NCBI RefSeq assembly: GCF_002699205.1
Contig: NZ_PABT01000046.1
Span: 62,001-126,000 of the forward strand
DNA length: 64,000 nt
Source: Allomuricauda sp.
GTDB taxonomy: Bacteria; Bacteroidota; Bacteroidia; Flavobacteriales; Flavobacteriaceae
Reading direction: 5' to 3'
How positions within the stretch are numbered: position 1 is the first letter of the stretch; the number at the start of each line of letters is the position of its first letter. The translations under genes and the position numbers were made by a program. This document shows, one piece after another, positions 8,571-17,476 of this stretch. The notes under the pieces were generated by a model. It was not told the DNA's origin. It did no database searches and saw nothing but the letters and a program-made list of their open reading frames with translations.

Positions 8571-8599
8571 AAAGCAAAATAGGCTCTAATTTGACTTTT

Positions 8600-8619
8600 A
8601 CCCTATAGTTTTAGTAGAT
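8600..8619 (-). promoter_or_regulatory. Second operator-like site upstream of the cys promoter
   Basis: Minus-strand sequence ATCTACTAAAACTATAGGGT. It shares CTACTAAA-CTAT-GGGT with the site at 8520-8540 in the same orientation and the two centres are about 80 bp apart. It lies some 30 bp upstream of the -33 element, between the Rrf2 stop codon and the cys promoter. Confidence 0.58.
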
Positions 8620-8683
8620 TAACGATGGAAAAGGATTGTTATTAAAAAATTCTTATTGATAAAGCTTTTATTTTTAGAAACTT

Positions 8684-9094
8684 TTAAAGTAAATCGGCAA
8701 GGGTATTGTTCCTGTAGACATCTAGAGCACTATCTCTTACCTGGAGCATTAATTTGTGCACGGAACATTCTTCCTCATCCGGACAGTCCTCACATTTTTC
8801 GTAGAAATTGAGACTAACGCAGGGCACCATGGCTATCGGTCCTTCCAGTACCCGCATCACGGTGGTCATAGGGATATCTTTCGGCTCTTTGATCAAATAA
8901 TAGCCTCCCCCTTTTCCCTTTTTAGAGCCTAAAAAACCATTTCTTCGCAATGTCAACAAGATACTTTCCAAAAATTTTTGGGAAATATTCTCGTGCTTGG
9001 CAATCTCTGCAATTTGCACTGGTTCATTACCTTCCACTTTGGCAAGGTAGGTCAAGGCTTTTAATCCGTATTTTGTCTTCTTTGAGAGCATCAC
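8684..9094 (-). CDS. Rrf2-family transcriptional regulator, likely of sulfur assimilation
   Basis: A 136-residue winged-helix regulator of the Rrf2 family (relatives IscR, NsrR, CymR). It starts MLSKKTKYGLKALTYLA, has the recognition helix region ISQKFLESILLTLRRNGFLGSKKGKGGGY at about 37-65 and four cysteines at 92, 101, 104 and 110 (C-x8-C-x2-C-x5-C). The spacing differs from the three-cysteine cluster site of IscR. It sits directly upstream of the cys operon promoter, with paired operator-like sites between, and 54 bases behind the PLP enzyme gene. CymR-like control of cysteine/sulfide supply is inferred from context; an iron-sulfur or redox sensor role is possible. Confidence 0.85.
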   Translation of the reverse strand: MMLSKKTKYGLKALTYLAKVEGNEPVQIAEIAKHENISQKFLESILLTLRRNGFLGSKKGKGGGYYLIKEPKDIPMTTVMRVLEGPIAMVPCVSLNFYEKCEDCPDEEECSVHKLMLQVRDSALDVYRNNTLADLL

Positions 9095-9148
9095 ACGAAT
9101 ATAACGAAATTTAGCAATCCACTTTCCAAAAAATAGGTTGGCAACAAC

Positions 9149-10321
9149 TTATCCCAATGCTTGTTCTATATCTGCAATAATATCATCAATATGCTCCAAT
9201 CCTACGGAAATCCGGACCATACCATCGGAAATGCCCACTGATTCGCGTTCTTCTCTGGTAAGCTTGCTGTGCGTGGTGGATGCCGGGTGGGTCACAATAC
9301 TCCTTGCATCTCCCAAATTGGCCGATAGGGACAATAGTTCAATGCTATCAAAAAACTTCCTTCCTGCCTCTAGTCCTCCCTTTACCTCAAAAGCGACCAC
9401 ACTGCCACCAGCCTTCATCTGTTTTTTGGCGATTTCGTACTTGGGATGTGATTTCAAGAATGGATATTTTACCCATTCAATCTTATCATGGTCTTCCAGA
9501 TACGTTGCCAATTTCAGCGCATTTTCACAATGTCTGTCCACCCGAATGGCCAAGGTTTCCAAACTCCGGGACAACACCCATGCATTAAAAGGGGACAGGG
9601 CTGGCCCAGTGATACGTGAAAAACGGTACACCTTGTCCATCAAATCGCCGCTTCCTACCGTAATTCCTCCAAGTACCCTACCTTGACCATCCATTAATTT
9701 GGTTCCGGAGTGTATCACCAAATCCGCACCAAATTTTATGGGTTGTTGCAAATATGGCGTGGCAAAACAGTTGTCCACAATAAAAATGAGTCCGTGCTTT
9801 TTGGCAATTTTACCCAAAACTTCCAAATCCAGCACATCCACCCCTGGGTTGGTAGGTGTTTCCACATAAAGAATTTTGGAGTTGGGTTTGATCAACCCTT
9901 CAATCTTCGATAGGTCATTGGCATCAAAATAGCTGGTTTCAATGTTCCATTTGGGGAAAAACTGGGTAAACAAACTATGGGTAGAGCCAAAAATGCTCTT
10001 GGACGATATCACATGGTCACCTGCACACAACAGAGCGGCCAAAGTAGAAAATACGGCGGCCATTCCAGATGCGTAAGCAAAACCATCGTCCGCACCTTCC
10101 ATTTTGCAAACCTTCTCGATCAACTCGGAAGAATTTGGGTTGGAATATCTGGAATAAATATTTCGTTCCTTCTCTTCGGCGAAGGATGCCCTCATATCCT
10201 CTGCATCTTCAAAGACAAAGCTTGATGTCATGTATATGGGACTGGAATGCTCCAAATTTTGACTGCGCTCCATTTGCGTTCGTATCGCTTCTGTTTCGAA
10301 TTGCTTGTCTTTCTTGCTCAT
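9149..10321 (-). CDS. Cys/Met metabolism PLP enzyme, O-succinylhomoserine sulfhydrylase-like
   Basis: A 390-residue type I PLP enzyme of the Cys/Met family. The PLP lysine is Lys208 in HSGTKLMDGQGR, a form common in MetZ-type sulfhydrylases, and the phosphate-binding YASGMAA lies near residue 83-89. It would join an activated homoserine with sulfide (homocysteine) or cysteine (cystathionine); sequence alone does not separate sulfhydrylase from cystathionine gamma-synthase or gamma-lyase. Its start overlaps the stop of the MetX-AK-HSD fusion by 4 bases (10318-10321), so it is translationally coupled and falls under the S-box at 15117. Confidence 0.85.
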   Translation of the reverse strand: MSKKDKQFETEAIRTQMERSQNLEHSSPIYMTSSFVFEDAEDMRASFAEEKERNIYSRYSNPNSSELIEKVCKMEGADDGFAYASGMAAVFSTLAALLCAGDHVISSKSIFGSTHSLFTQFFPKWNIETSYFDANDLSKIEGLIKPNSKILYVETPTNPGVDVLDLEVLGKIAKKHGLIFIVDNCFATPYLQQPIKFGADLVIHSGTKLMDGQGRVLGGITVGSGDLMDKVYRFSRITGPALSPFNAWVLSRSLETLAIRVDRHCENALKLATYLEDHDKIEWVKYPFLKSHPKYEIAKKQMKAGGSVVAFEVKGGLEAGRKFFDSIELLSLSANLGDARSIVTHPASTTHSKLTREERESVGISDGMVRISVGLEHIDDIIADIEQALG

Positions 10322-13300
10322 ATCTTTTCCGCTATTCTTAAAATATCACCAAAACCCCCTCTTGCCGTGACCGCTGCACCAGCACCCGCGCCTTGAATAA
10401 CCAAAGGATGTTCGCCGTAGGATTCCGTATAGATCTCAATAATGGAATCGGAACCTTTCACTTGTCCCAAAGCACTTTCCTTGGGTACCGAAACCAATTT
10501 TACATCTAAAATTCCTTTGTCCTGCTGCAGATCGCCGTGCAAATCACCAACATAGCGCAAAACATGGCCAGGCTCTTGGTTATCCTTTATTTCCTGATAG
10601 ATTTTATCCATCTCCCCAATGCGCCCCATAAACGTTTCAAAATCCAAAGTTTGAAGTTCGGATGGTATCAAGTTCTGCACTTCAATATCGGAAAACTCGT
10701 TTTGAAGATCTAACTCTCGGGCCAAAATCAATAATTTCCTTCCTACATCGTTCCCCGATAGATCTTCTCTTGGGTCAGGTTCGGTAAAACCACTTTCCAT
10801 GGCTTCTTTGACAACTTCGGAAAACGGAACATCTTTCTCCGAAAAAATATTGAAAATATAGCTCAATGACCCCGAGAAAACTCCTTTGATTCGGGAAATG
10901 TTCTCACCTGACAGATGCAACAATTTAATGGTATCAATCAGCGGCAATCCAGCTCCTACATTGGTTTCGTACAGGTATTGCTTCTGGTTTTTATCCAAAC
11001 ACTTTCTTATCGATTTATACTTTTCAAAACTCAACGTATTGGCAATCTTGTTTGATGAGACCAAATCGAAACCGTTCTCGATCAATGATTCATATTCCTC
11101 TACAAATGTTTTGCTTGCCGTATTGTCCACGGCAATCAGGTTTTCTAAATGATGTTTTTTGGCAAAAGCGGTAATATCTTCAATTTGAAAGGGTCTCCCC
11201 TCCTTTTCCAAACGTTTTTTCCAGTCTGCACCAATACCTGAGGCATCCAAAAGCACCTTTTTCGAATTTGCCACGGCAAACACCTTTAGATCGATACTTT
11301 TTCGCTCCTCAATACTGTTTTTAGAATCCAAGATCTGACCGATCAACGTACCTCCAACATTACCATGGCCGAACAATGCCAAATTTATTTTCTTGGCAAT
11401 TCCGAAGATTTGGCCGTGAATCACATTGATGGCCTTGTGAAGGTCGGTTTTCTTCACCACCATACTCACGTTCTTCCCAGTTACCGTATTATTGAACAGC
11501 AAAGGTGTGATCTGGTTCTTTGCCAATGCATTGAACGGTTTGTGGAAACTGCTCAAATCCATTCCCACAATGGAAATAACGGACACATCCTTCACCACTG
11601 AAATCTGGTTGATATCTTGGGATGAGTAATCGGTCTCGAATTCCTGATCGAGCACTTTTTTGGCCTTATCCGCTTTGGACTCGTCCACCACAAGACCAAT
11701 ACCACGCTCCGATGACCCTTGGGAAACAATGCCCACACTAATTCCGTTCTGGCCCAAGGCCCTAAAAATCCGCATGTCCACACCCACTTTACCGAGCAAT
11801 CCCCTACCCTCTAAATTGATCAGCGCCATATTGTCCAGCACCGAGAGTGATTTTATCCCACCATTTTCGGTTTTTGGACCGATCAAGGTACCTTCATTGT
11901 CATCATTGAAGGTATTGCATATGCGCAATGGAATATTCTTCTCTATCAATGGGATAATGGTTTTCGCATGCAAAATATTGGCGCCAAAATTCGCCAATTC
12001 ATTGGCCTCACTATACGATATCACATCAATCAACTTGGCATCCTGAACCAAATCTGGATTCGCGGTAAAAATACCATCCACATGGGTATAGTTAACCAAC
12101 TCACTGGCATCCAAAAAATTTGCCAATAAAGCTGCTGAATAATTGGTTCCGTTTCTTCCCAAGGTTGTGGTCGACCCTTCTTTGTTGGAAGCGATAAAAC
12201 CGGTAACAACGGGAATGGTTCCTGCTTCTAGATTATGGAAGTGCCGAATCACATTTTCTTTGGAAAGTCCTTCGTCCACTTCTGCATTACTGTAACTATC
12301 ATCAGTCTTGATGAATTGTCTAGAATCCAACAAGGTTGCCTTTATTCCCTTTGCTTTCAGTGCGGTGGTCACATATTTTCCCGAAATCAACTCCCCAAAG
12401 GACAGTACTTCATCCTTTGTTTTCAGGCTGTAATCACCAGTTAGGGAAACCCCGTTCAGTATTTTCTCGATAGCGGTCAATTCTTCATCAATGTCCAGAT
12501 TTTCTAGATTATTTCTCTGATAATCGAAGAACTCTTTCAAATCTGCCTGAAAATCAATCCCTTTGGCCGCCTTTTCCAACAAATTTTCCAACTGGTCCGT
12601 GGCCTTTCCCCGAGCGGATACCACCACGGCGAAATGTTCCTCCTCTTCAAACCTTTTGGCGATAATGTCCAACACGCGTTGTATACCCTCCCCATTTGCC
12701 AAGGATTTTCCACCAAATTTTAAAATTTTGATACGCTCCGTATTCTTTTGGAAAACAGGTTCCAAAAGTTTTTCCAATTGTTCAAACTCCATCAAAAAAG
12801 CGTCGTGCCCATGAAGGGATTGTACTTCTCCGTAGGTGACATTGGCATTGGCTTGGGCCAATCTCTTAAAGGTTTCCTTATTTTCCTCGGCGGTAAAGAA
12901 CAGGTCGGAATTAACACCAATGATATGTATTTTGGTATCACTCTCTTGCAGAGCATTGAATGCCTCTTCCCCGTTTCGAGTAATATCGATGGACCTCAAT
13001 AGTTGATTCATCAACTTATAGGCCGAAAGTTGGAAACGTTCCTGCAACTTCTCCCCATGGTGCATCAACCAGCTTTCCACATTAAAAACCTGAAGCTCCT
13101 CGTTGGTACTTCGTTTAAACCTATCTTTAAAAGATTCCGGCGTGCGGTAGCACAACATGGCGTGCATACGGGCATCGTGTACCGGTTGCTTGGAATTGAC
13201 CAAGAACTGCTCTTGAATCTGGCAGTTGGCAATCAACCAATCGGTGGATTTCCAATCCGAGGCCACTGGAATCAAATGTTCCGTAATATTCGGGTTGATG

Positions 13301-13698
13301 GCGGCCATCTCCCAGGCTATACCACCCCCCAAGGAACCACCGATTATTGCGAACAATTTTTCGATCTTCAATTGCCCCAGTCCCCAAAGAAAGATTCTGG
13401 CCATATCCCCGGCCACAAAATCCTTATAGTTTTCAATGATGAAACCATCATAACCGTTACCAGGAATATTAAAGGACAGAATGGTATACTTTTCGGTATC
13501 GATACATTTCCCATCCCCGATCAAATCAGACCACCATCCATTTTCACCTGCAACATTTGAATTGCCCGTGAGTGCATGGTTCACTAAAATTATGGGAGCG
13601 GTATGCAGAGGTTTACCAAAAACTTGATAGGACAATTGAATATCCTGTTCGCTGCCACTCAGCGTTGTGAATTTCTCTATTTTCAGATGCTCCAGCAT
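10318..13698 (-). CDS. Trifunctional homoserine O-acetyltransferase / aspartate kinase / homoserine dehydrogenase fusion
   Basis: A 1126-residue fusion. Residues 1-320 are an alpha/beta-hydrolase acyltransferase of the MetX type, with nucleophile Ser122 in GGSLGG, Asp265 (NSD) and His298 (GHDAF). Residues 322 to about 765 are aspartate kinase, opening with KFGGKS at 327-332 and ending in ACT-like regulatory segments (SVISIVGMD; NNTVTGKNVSMVV). Residues from about 769 to 1126 are homoserine dehydrogenase, opening with LALFGHGNVGG. It performs three of the four steps from aspartate to O-acetylhomoserine, lacking only aspartate-semialdehyde dehydrogenase. It is the second gene behind the S-box, after O-acetylhomoserine sulfhydrylase (29-base gap), and overlaps the next gene. 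Confidence 0.93.
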   Translation of the reverse strand: MLEHLKIEKFTTLSGSEQDIQLSYQVFGKPLHTAPIILVNHALTGNSNVAGENGWWSDLIGDGKCIDTEKYTILSFNIPGNGYDGFIIENYKDFVAGDMARIFLWGLGQLKIEKLFAIIGGSLGGGIAWEMAAINPNITEHLIPVASDWKSTDWLIANCQIQEQFLVNSKQPVHDARMHAMLCYRTPESFKDRFKRSTNEELQVFNVESWLMHHGEKLQERFQLSAYKLMNQLLRSIDITRNGEEAFNALQESDTKIHIIGVNSDLFFTAEENKETFKRLAQANANVTYGEVQSLHGHDAFLMEFEQLEKLLEPVFQKNTERIKILKFGGKSLANGEGIQRVLDIIAKRFEEEEHFAVVVSARGKATDQLENLLEKAAKGIDFQADLKEFFDYQRNNLENLDIDEELTAIEKILNGVSLTGDYSLKTKDEVLSFGELISGKYVTTALKAKGIKATLLDSRQFIKTDDSYSNAEVDEGLSKENVIRHFHNLEAGTIPVVTGFIASNKEGSTTTLGRNGTNYSAALLANFLDASELVNYTHVDGIFTANPDLVQDAKLIDVISYSEANELANFGANILHAKTIIPLIEKNIPLRICNTFNDDNEGTLIGPKTENGGIKSLSVLDNMALINLEGRGLLGKVGVDMRIFRALGQNGISVGIVSQGSSERGIGLVVDESKADKAKKVLDQEFETDYSSQDINQISVVKDVSVISIVGMDLSSFHKPFNALAKNQITPLLFNNTVTGKNVSMVVKKTDLHKAINVIHGQIFGIAKKINLALFGHGNVGGTLIGQILDSKNSIEERKSIDLKVFAVANSKKVLLDASGIGADWKKRLEKEGRPFQIEDITAFAKKHHLENLIAVDNTASKTFVEEYESLIENGFDLVSSNKIANTLSFEKYKSIRKCLDKNQKQYLYETNVGAGLPLIDTIKLLHLSGENISRIKGVFSGSLSYIFNIFSEKDVPFSEVVKEAMESGFTEPDPREDLSGNDVGRKLLILARELDLQNEFSDIEVQNLIPSELQTLDFETFMGRIGEMDKIYQEIKDNQEPGHVLRYVGDLHGDLQQDKGILDVKLVSVPKESALGQVKGSDSIIEIYTESYGEHPLVIQGAGAGAAVTARGGFGDILRIAEKI

Positions 13699-13727
13699 AT
13701 AGGTTTTCTAACGCATTAATTCTTTAA

Positions 13728-15002
13728 TTAAATTTTTGCAAAGGCCTGCTCTAAGTCTGCCTTTAGATCGGATAGGTCTTCCAACCCGACCGACAAGCGA
13801 ATCAAATCCTGGGTCACCCCTGCAGATTCTTGGTCCGCATTGCTCAACTGTTGGTGTGTTGTACTGGCCGGATGAATGATCAAAGATTTTGTATCACCAA
13901 TATTGGCCAACAACGAAAACAACTTGGTTTCATCTGCAATTTTCTTGGCAGATTCATAACCACCTTTTACCCCAAAGGTAACAATACTGCTTTGACCTTT
14001 GGGCAAGTACTCATCTGCCAAAGCTTTATATTTACTGGACTCCAACCCGGGATAGTTCACCCACTGGACCTCATCCCTATCTTCCAACCATTGTGCTAGG
14101 GCGAGCGCATTTTCACTGTGTTTTTTCATTCTAACATCCAAGGTTTCCAATCCTTGAATAATCTGAAATGCATTGAACGGGCTCAGACAGGCTCCGTGGT
14201 CCCTCAATCCTTCCAATCGGACCTTGGCAATGTATGCTGCCGCTCCAAGAGCATCATGGTACACCAATCCGTGGTAACCAGGGGAAGGTTCGGTAAATTC
14301 CGGAAATTTACCATTGGTCCAATCAAAATTACCCGCGTCAATTATGGCTCCGCCCATGGCCGTTCCGTTCCCATTGATATACTTGGTGAGGGAATGAACC
14401 ACAATATTTGCCCCGTGTTCAATTGGGTTCAACAATGCTGGGGATGCAACCGTATTGTCCACAATGAACGGGACCTGCGCCGCTTTTGCTTCTTTTGAGA
14501 TTGCTTTGAGGTCAAGTACGTCCAACTTTGGATTTCCCAATGATTCCACAAAAAAGGCCCTGGTGTTCTCCTGAACGGCCTTCCCAAAATTTTTGGGATC
14601 CGAAGGATCCACAAATGTCGTGGTAATTCCCAAACGCGGTAGGGTCACGCTAAAAAGATTATAGGTGCCACCATAAAGGCTGTTCGAGGCCACAATATGG
14701 TCTCCAGCCTTAAGCAACACCAAGAGTGCTGTGTTGATGGCTCCGGTACCGGATGCGGTGACCACAGATCCTATTCCGCCTTCCAACGCAGCCAATCGCT
14801 GTTCCAAAATATCGTTGGTAGGATTGTTGAGCCGGGTATAAATGTTGCCAAACTCTGCCAATGAGAAAAGATTGGCGGCATGATCGGAATTGTTGAACAC
14901 ATAAGCAGAACTTTGATAGATCGGTACAGCTCTTGTACCTCCGTTTACGGTTACATCATGCCCTGCATGTAGTGCATTTGTTGAAAATTTTTGATTGCTC
15001 AT
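13728..15002 (-). CDS. O-acetylhomoserine sulfhydrylase
   Basis: A 424-residue type I PLP enzyme of the Cys/Met family, in the longer class (about 420-430 residues) typical of O-acetylhomoserine aminocarboxypropyltransferase. PLP lysine Lys207 sits in HSLTKYINGNGTAMGG, and SGTGAIN near 84-90 binds the cofactor phosphate. It forms homocysteine from O-acetylhomoserine and sulfide. The acetylating MetX domain is encoded immediately downstream and the sulfide-producing cys operon lies further along the same strand. The gene follows an S-box leader of about 115 bases after the aptamer. Confidence 0.93.
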   Translation of the reverse strand: MSNQKFSTNALHAGHDVTVNGGTRAVPIYQSSAYVFNNSDHAANLFSLAEFGNIYTRLNNPTNDILEQRLAALEGGIGSVVTASGTGAINTALLVLLKAGDHIVASNSLYGGTYNLFSVTLPRLGITTTFVDPSDPKNFGKAVQENTRAFFVESLGNPKLDVLDLKAISKEAKAAQVPFIVDNTVASPALLNPIEHGANIVVHSLTKYINGNGTAMGGAIIDAGNFDWTNGKFPEFTEPSPGYHGLVYHDALGAAAYIAKVRLEGLRDHGACLSPFNAFQIIQGLETLDVRMKKHSENALALAQWLEDRDEVQWVNYPGLESSKYKALADEYLPKGQSSIVTFGVKGGYESAKKIADETKLFSLLANIGDTKSLIIHPASTTHQQLSNADQESAGVTQDLIRLSVGLEDLSDLKADLEQAFAKI

Positions 15003-15116
15003 TACTTTGCTTCTTTATTAGTTAAAGTGATAAAATAAAAAGCCAAACCCTTTGACCTGAGGCCATAAGGAAATCAAAAAGTTATAAGAAAATGAAATCG
15101 AAAAAAGTCGATTGTC

Positions 15117-15220
15117 GTTATCTATACCCAAATGGGATAGAATGTAGCACCTTCTTGGCACTGGGGGCCAAGGGTTGCTAAGGCTTCGTTGGGTCTATTC
15201 CCTCCACCTTTCTTGATAAC
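15117..15220 (-). ncRNA. S-box (SAM-I) riboswitch before the homocysteine-synthesis operon
   Basis: The minus strand reads GTTATCAAGAAAGGTGGAGG, then GAAGCCTTAGCAACC, then AAGGTGCTACATTCTATCCC and closes GATAAC; GTTATC (15215-15220) and GATAAC (15117-15122) form P1. The 104 nt length is standard. Downstream there is a short AATCGA/TCGATT hairpin with a U-rich loop and tail just after the aptamer, which could serve in the platform, but a strong terminator is not evident. The controlled genes are O-acetylhomoserine sulfhydrylase, the MetX-AK-HSD fusion and the second PLP enzyme. Confidence 0.95.
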
Positions 15221-15249
15221 TAATCAATACGTGTTTGAACTTCGTTCGG

Positions 15250-15257
15250 CAAATATA
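15250..15257 (-). promoter_or_regulatory. -7 element of the S-box operon promoter
   Basis: TATATTTG on the minus strand matches TAnnTTTG and ends 29 bases before the first base of the S-box aptamer. No good TTG was seen at the -33 position. Confidence 0.45.
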
Positions 15258-15332
15258 CTATTGGAACGATTGATTTTCCTAATCTTTTGGGAAATTTTAA
15301 TCAAAATAGCTTACCCGACGATGTTCTGTTTT

Positions 15333-17267
15333 TCATTTCAACACCGTAAACTCAATGCTGGAATCAGTGAAAACGGTATGTGTTTGTGTTTTAAAATCGG
15401 ATTCGTCCGCCTTAAAAATATTATCCACATAGGTCTGTGGGTTCAGATCAATTAGCGGGAACCATGTACTTTGCACTTGGATTTGCAGTTTATGTCCTTT
15501 TTTGATGGTGTGGAACACATCCTGAAGCTTGATGTTCACATCGGTCTTTTGATTTGGCGTAAAAGGCTCGGGGTCAGAGAAACTATTTCTAAAACGGCCA
15601 CGAAGCACTTCGCTCCTCACCATCAAATGGTAGTTACTCATCTTTAAATGGTCCTGCATTTCCTCGTTCGTCTCGGTATCCGCTGGGTGCACATCTATTA
15701 CCTTTACGATCCAATCCGCTGCTGTTCCTGTGGTAGCCACTTTCAATTTTGCCATAATATCGCCCGCTAAGGTCAGATCCTCTTCCATCACATCAGTTTC
15801 AAATACAAGTACGTCAGGACGGCGAGCTGCGAAACGCTGATCGTCCGTCATGTATTTTCTTGGGGTAAAAACGGTCTTCACGTCTTCGGAATACGGAACG
15901 GGCTTCTTCACGTTGCTTATAAATTGGATTCCGGTGGTTTCCTTGGGCTCCAATGTGAGTTCTTGATTTTCGGAAAGGTACATCGTCTGTTTTACTGCAT
16001 TTTCCGGTGGCCAGGAATCATACGTTTTCCATTCTTTTTTACCTGTATCAAAGACATAGGCTTCAGGCAATCCCGAATCCATATCTCCCTCTCCCTTTAG
16101 GAAATGATTGAAGAACTTGGTTTCAATTTCTTTTTGAAAGAACAAGGAAATGGAATCTCCGAAATAGTAATTGCCAACTGCGTTTCGCACTTTTGTCCTT
16201 GCCCAAGCGCCATGATCCCATGGCCCGAACACCATGGTATTGTAGTTGCCCTCGTTGTATTTCTCAATATTTTTATAGGTTTCCAATGGACCGTACAGAT
16301 CTTCTGCATCGAACCACCCCCCCACTATCATGGTGGCCACACTGCTCTTTACATTTTTAAGGTGCTGTATCAACCCTCTGCTCTGCCACATTTCATCATA
16401 ATTGGGATGCTCCTTTAGTTCGTTCCAAAAGAAATCATCCGTTACCCCTTCGGGGCGCATGGTCGGTGTATCTGTTGTTTCGTATTCAAAAAAGTAATCC
16501 AAATTTTTAAGTGGCCCGGCATCCAAAAAGAATTGATACTGGTCTTCCGTAGGTAAATTTGGAAGTGTGTACCAAGCTGTATCAATAGGAGCATCTCCGT
16601 TGGGTCTTGGTGTACCAAAAAGAGAAGTTGCCCTAAAATAACTTAACATATAAGCCCCGTTATGGTGAAAATCATCAAAAAAGAAGTCCCCGATACAGGC
16701 CTGTGGTGAAGCAGCCTTGAGTGCCGGGTGTGCATCCACAGTGGCATAGGTCGCATAATACCCTGGATAAGAAATCCCCCAAATCCCAACATTTCCATTG
16801 TTGTTTTCCACGTTGTTCACCAACCATTCAATGGTATCATAGGTATCGGAGCTTTCATCCACTTGGTCATCCGATGTTTTATTGGGAATGTAAGCTCTCA
16901 TATTTTCGTAATGCCCTTCACTGAGCCATCTTCCCCTCACATCTTGGTACACGATAATGTTCCCTTCTTTCATTAAATGCTCATTGGGGCCAATTTTGGT
17001 CCTAAAATTCCCCTCACCATAAGGTCGGGAGCTATAGGGAGTCCGTTGCATGATGATTGGATACTTTTTTGATGTATCCTTTGGAGAGTAAATGGTAGTG
17101 TGCAGTTTTACCCCGTCCCTCATTTCAATATCCACCTCTTTTTTGGTGTAATGGTCGGCAACATAGGTATCTACCGGCTGTACTTCGGTCTTGACCGTTT
17201 TTTTACAGCCTGCGGTCACCGCCAATAATAAAATGCTTAGAAACAGGATTCTAACTGAGCTTTTCAT
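15333..17267 (-). CDS. CocE/NonD-family (X-Pro dipeptidyl-peptidase-like) hydrolase lipoprotein
   Basis: A 644-residue secreted serine hydrolase. A lipoprotein signal ends at Cys21 (AVTAGC). The alpha/beta-hydrolase domain follows, with the nucleophile Ser166 in GISYPG, the signature of the S15/CocE group. The C-terminal third (from about 420) is the beta jelly roll (KLKVATTGTAADWIVKVIDV). Family members cleave acyl esters, glutaryl amides or Xaa-Pro peptides; the substrate here is unknown. It lies between metK and the S-box operon on the same strand but its stop precedes the S-box by 112 bases, and there is no sign that it belongs to the methionine regulon. Confidence 0.88.
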   Translation of the reverse strand: MKSSVRILFLSILLLAVTAGCKKTVKTEVQPVDTYVADHYTKKEVDIEMRDGVKLHTTIYSPKDTSKKYPIIMQRTPYSSRPYGEGNFRTKIGPNEHLMKEGNIIVYQDVRGRWLSEGHYENMRAYIPNKTSDDQVDESSDTYDTIEWLVNNVENNNGNVGIWGISYPGYYATYATVDAHPALKAASPQACIGDFFFDDFHHNGAYMLSYFRATSLFGTPRPNGDAPIDTAWYTLPNLPTEDQYQFFLDAGPLKNLDYFFEYETTDTPTMRPEGVTDDFFWNELKEHPNYDEMWQSRGLIQHLKNVKSSVATMIVGGWFDAEDLYGPLETYKNIEKYNEGNYNTMVFGPWDHGAWARTKVRNAVGNYYFGDSISLFFQKEIETKFFNHFLKGEGDMDSGLPEAYVFDTGKKEWKTYDSWPPENAVKQTMYLSENQELTLEPKETTGIQFISNVKKPVPYSEDVKTVFTPRKYMTDDQRFAARRPDVLVFETDVMEEDLTLAGDIMAKLKVATTGTAADWIVKVIDVHPADTETNEEMQDHLKMSNYHLMVRSEVLRGRFRNSFSDPEPFTPNQKTDVNIKLQDVFHTIKKGHKLQIQVQSTWFPLIDLNPQTYVDNIFKADESDFKTQTHTVFTDSSIEFTVLK

Positions 17268-17335
17268 AATGATGTATTTTGATATGCTAAAACTAATAAA
17301 GTTCCCGAGAGTATGCCAATAAAAAAAGGAGCCTA

Positions 17336-17431
17336 AAAAGTATTGAAAGGGTCATTCTGAATTCATTTCAGAATCCCACCATCTAAATAAACGAATCGCT
17401 ATGAGAACCTGAATCAAGTTCAGGTTGACGA
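17336..17431. repeat. Dispersed intergenic repeat, copy 1
   Basis: This 96-base element aligns with 61279-61368. The two share AAGTATTGAAA at the left and a 30-base identical right end ending in GTTGACGA. Internal hairpins are visible: CCTGAATCAAGTTCAGG at 17409-17425, and ATTCTGAA/TTTCAGAAT at about 17354-17373. GTCA near the left end and TGAC at the right end give it weak terminal inverted repeats, as in small non-autonomous elements. It lies in the gap between metK and the CocE gene. Confidence 0.75.
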
Positions 17432-17476
17432 AATCCTCCCTTATAGAGAGCCCACTACTTCAACTTTAAGGATGGA

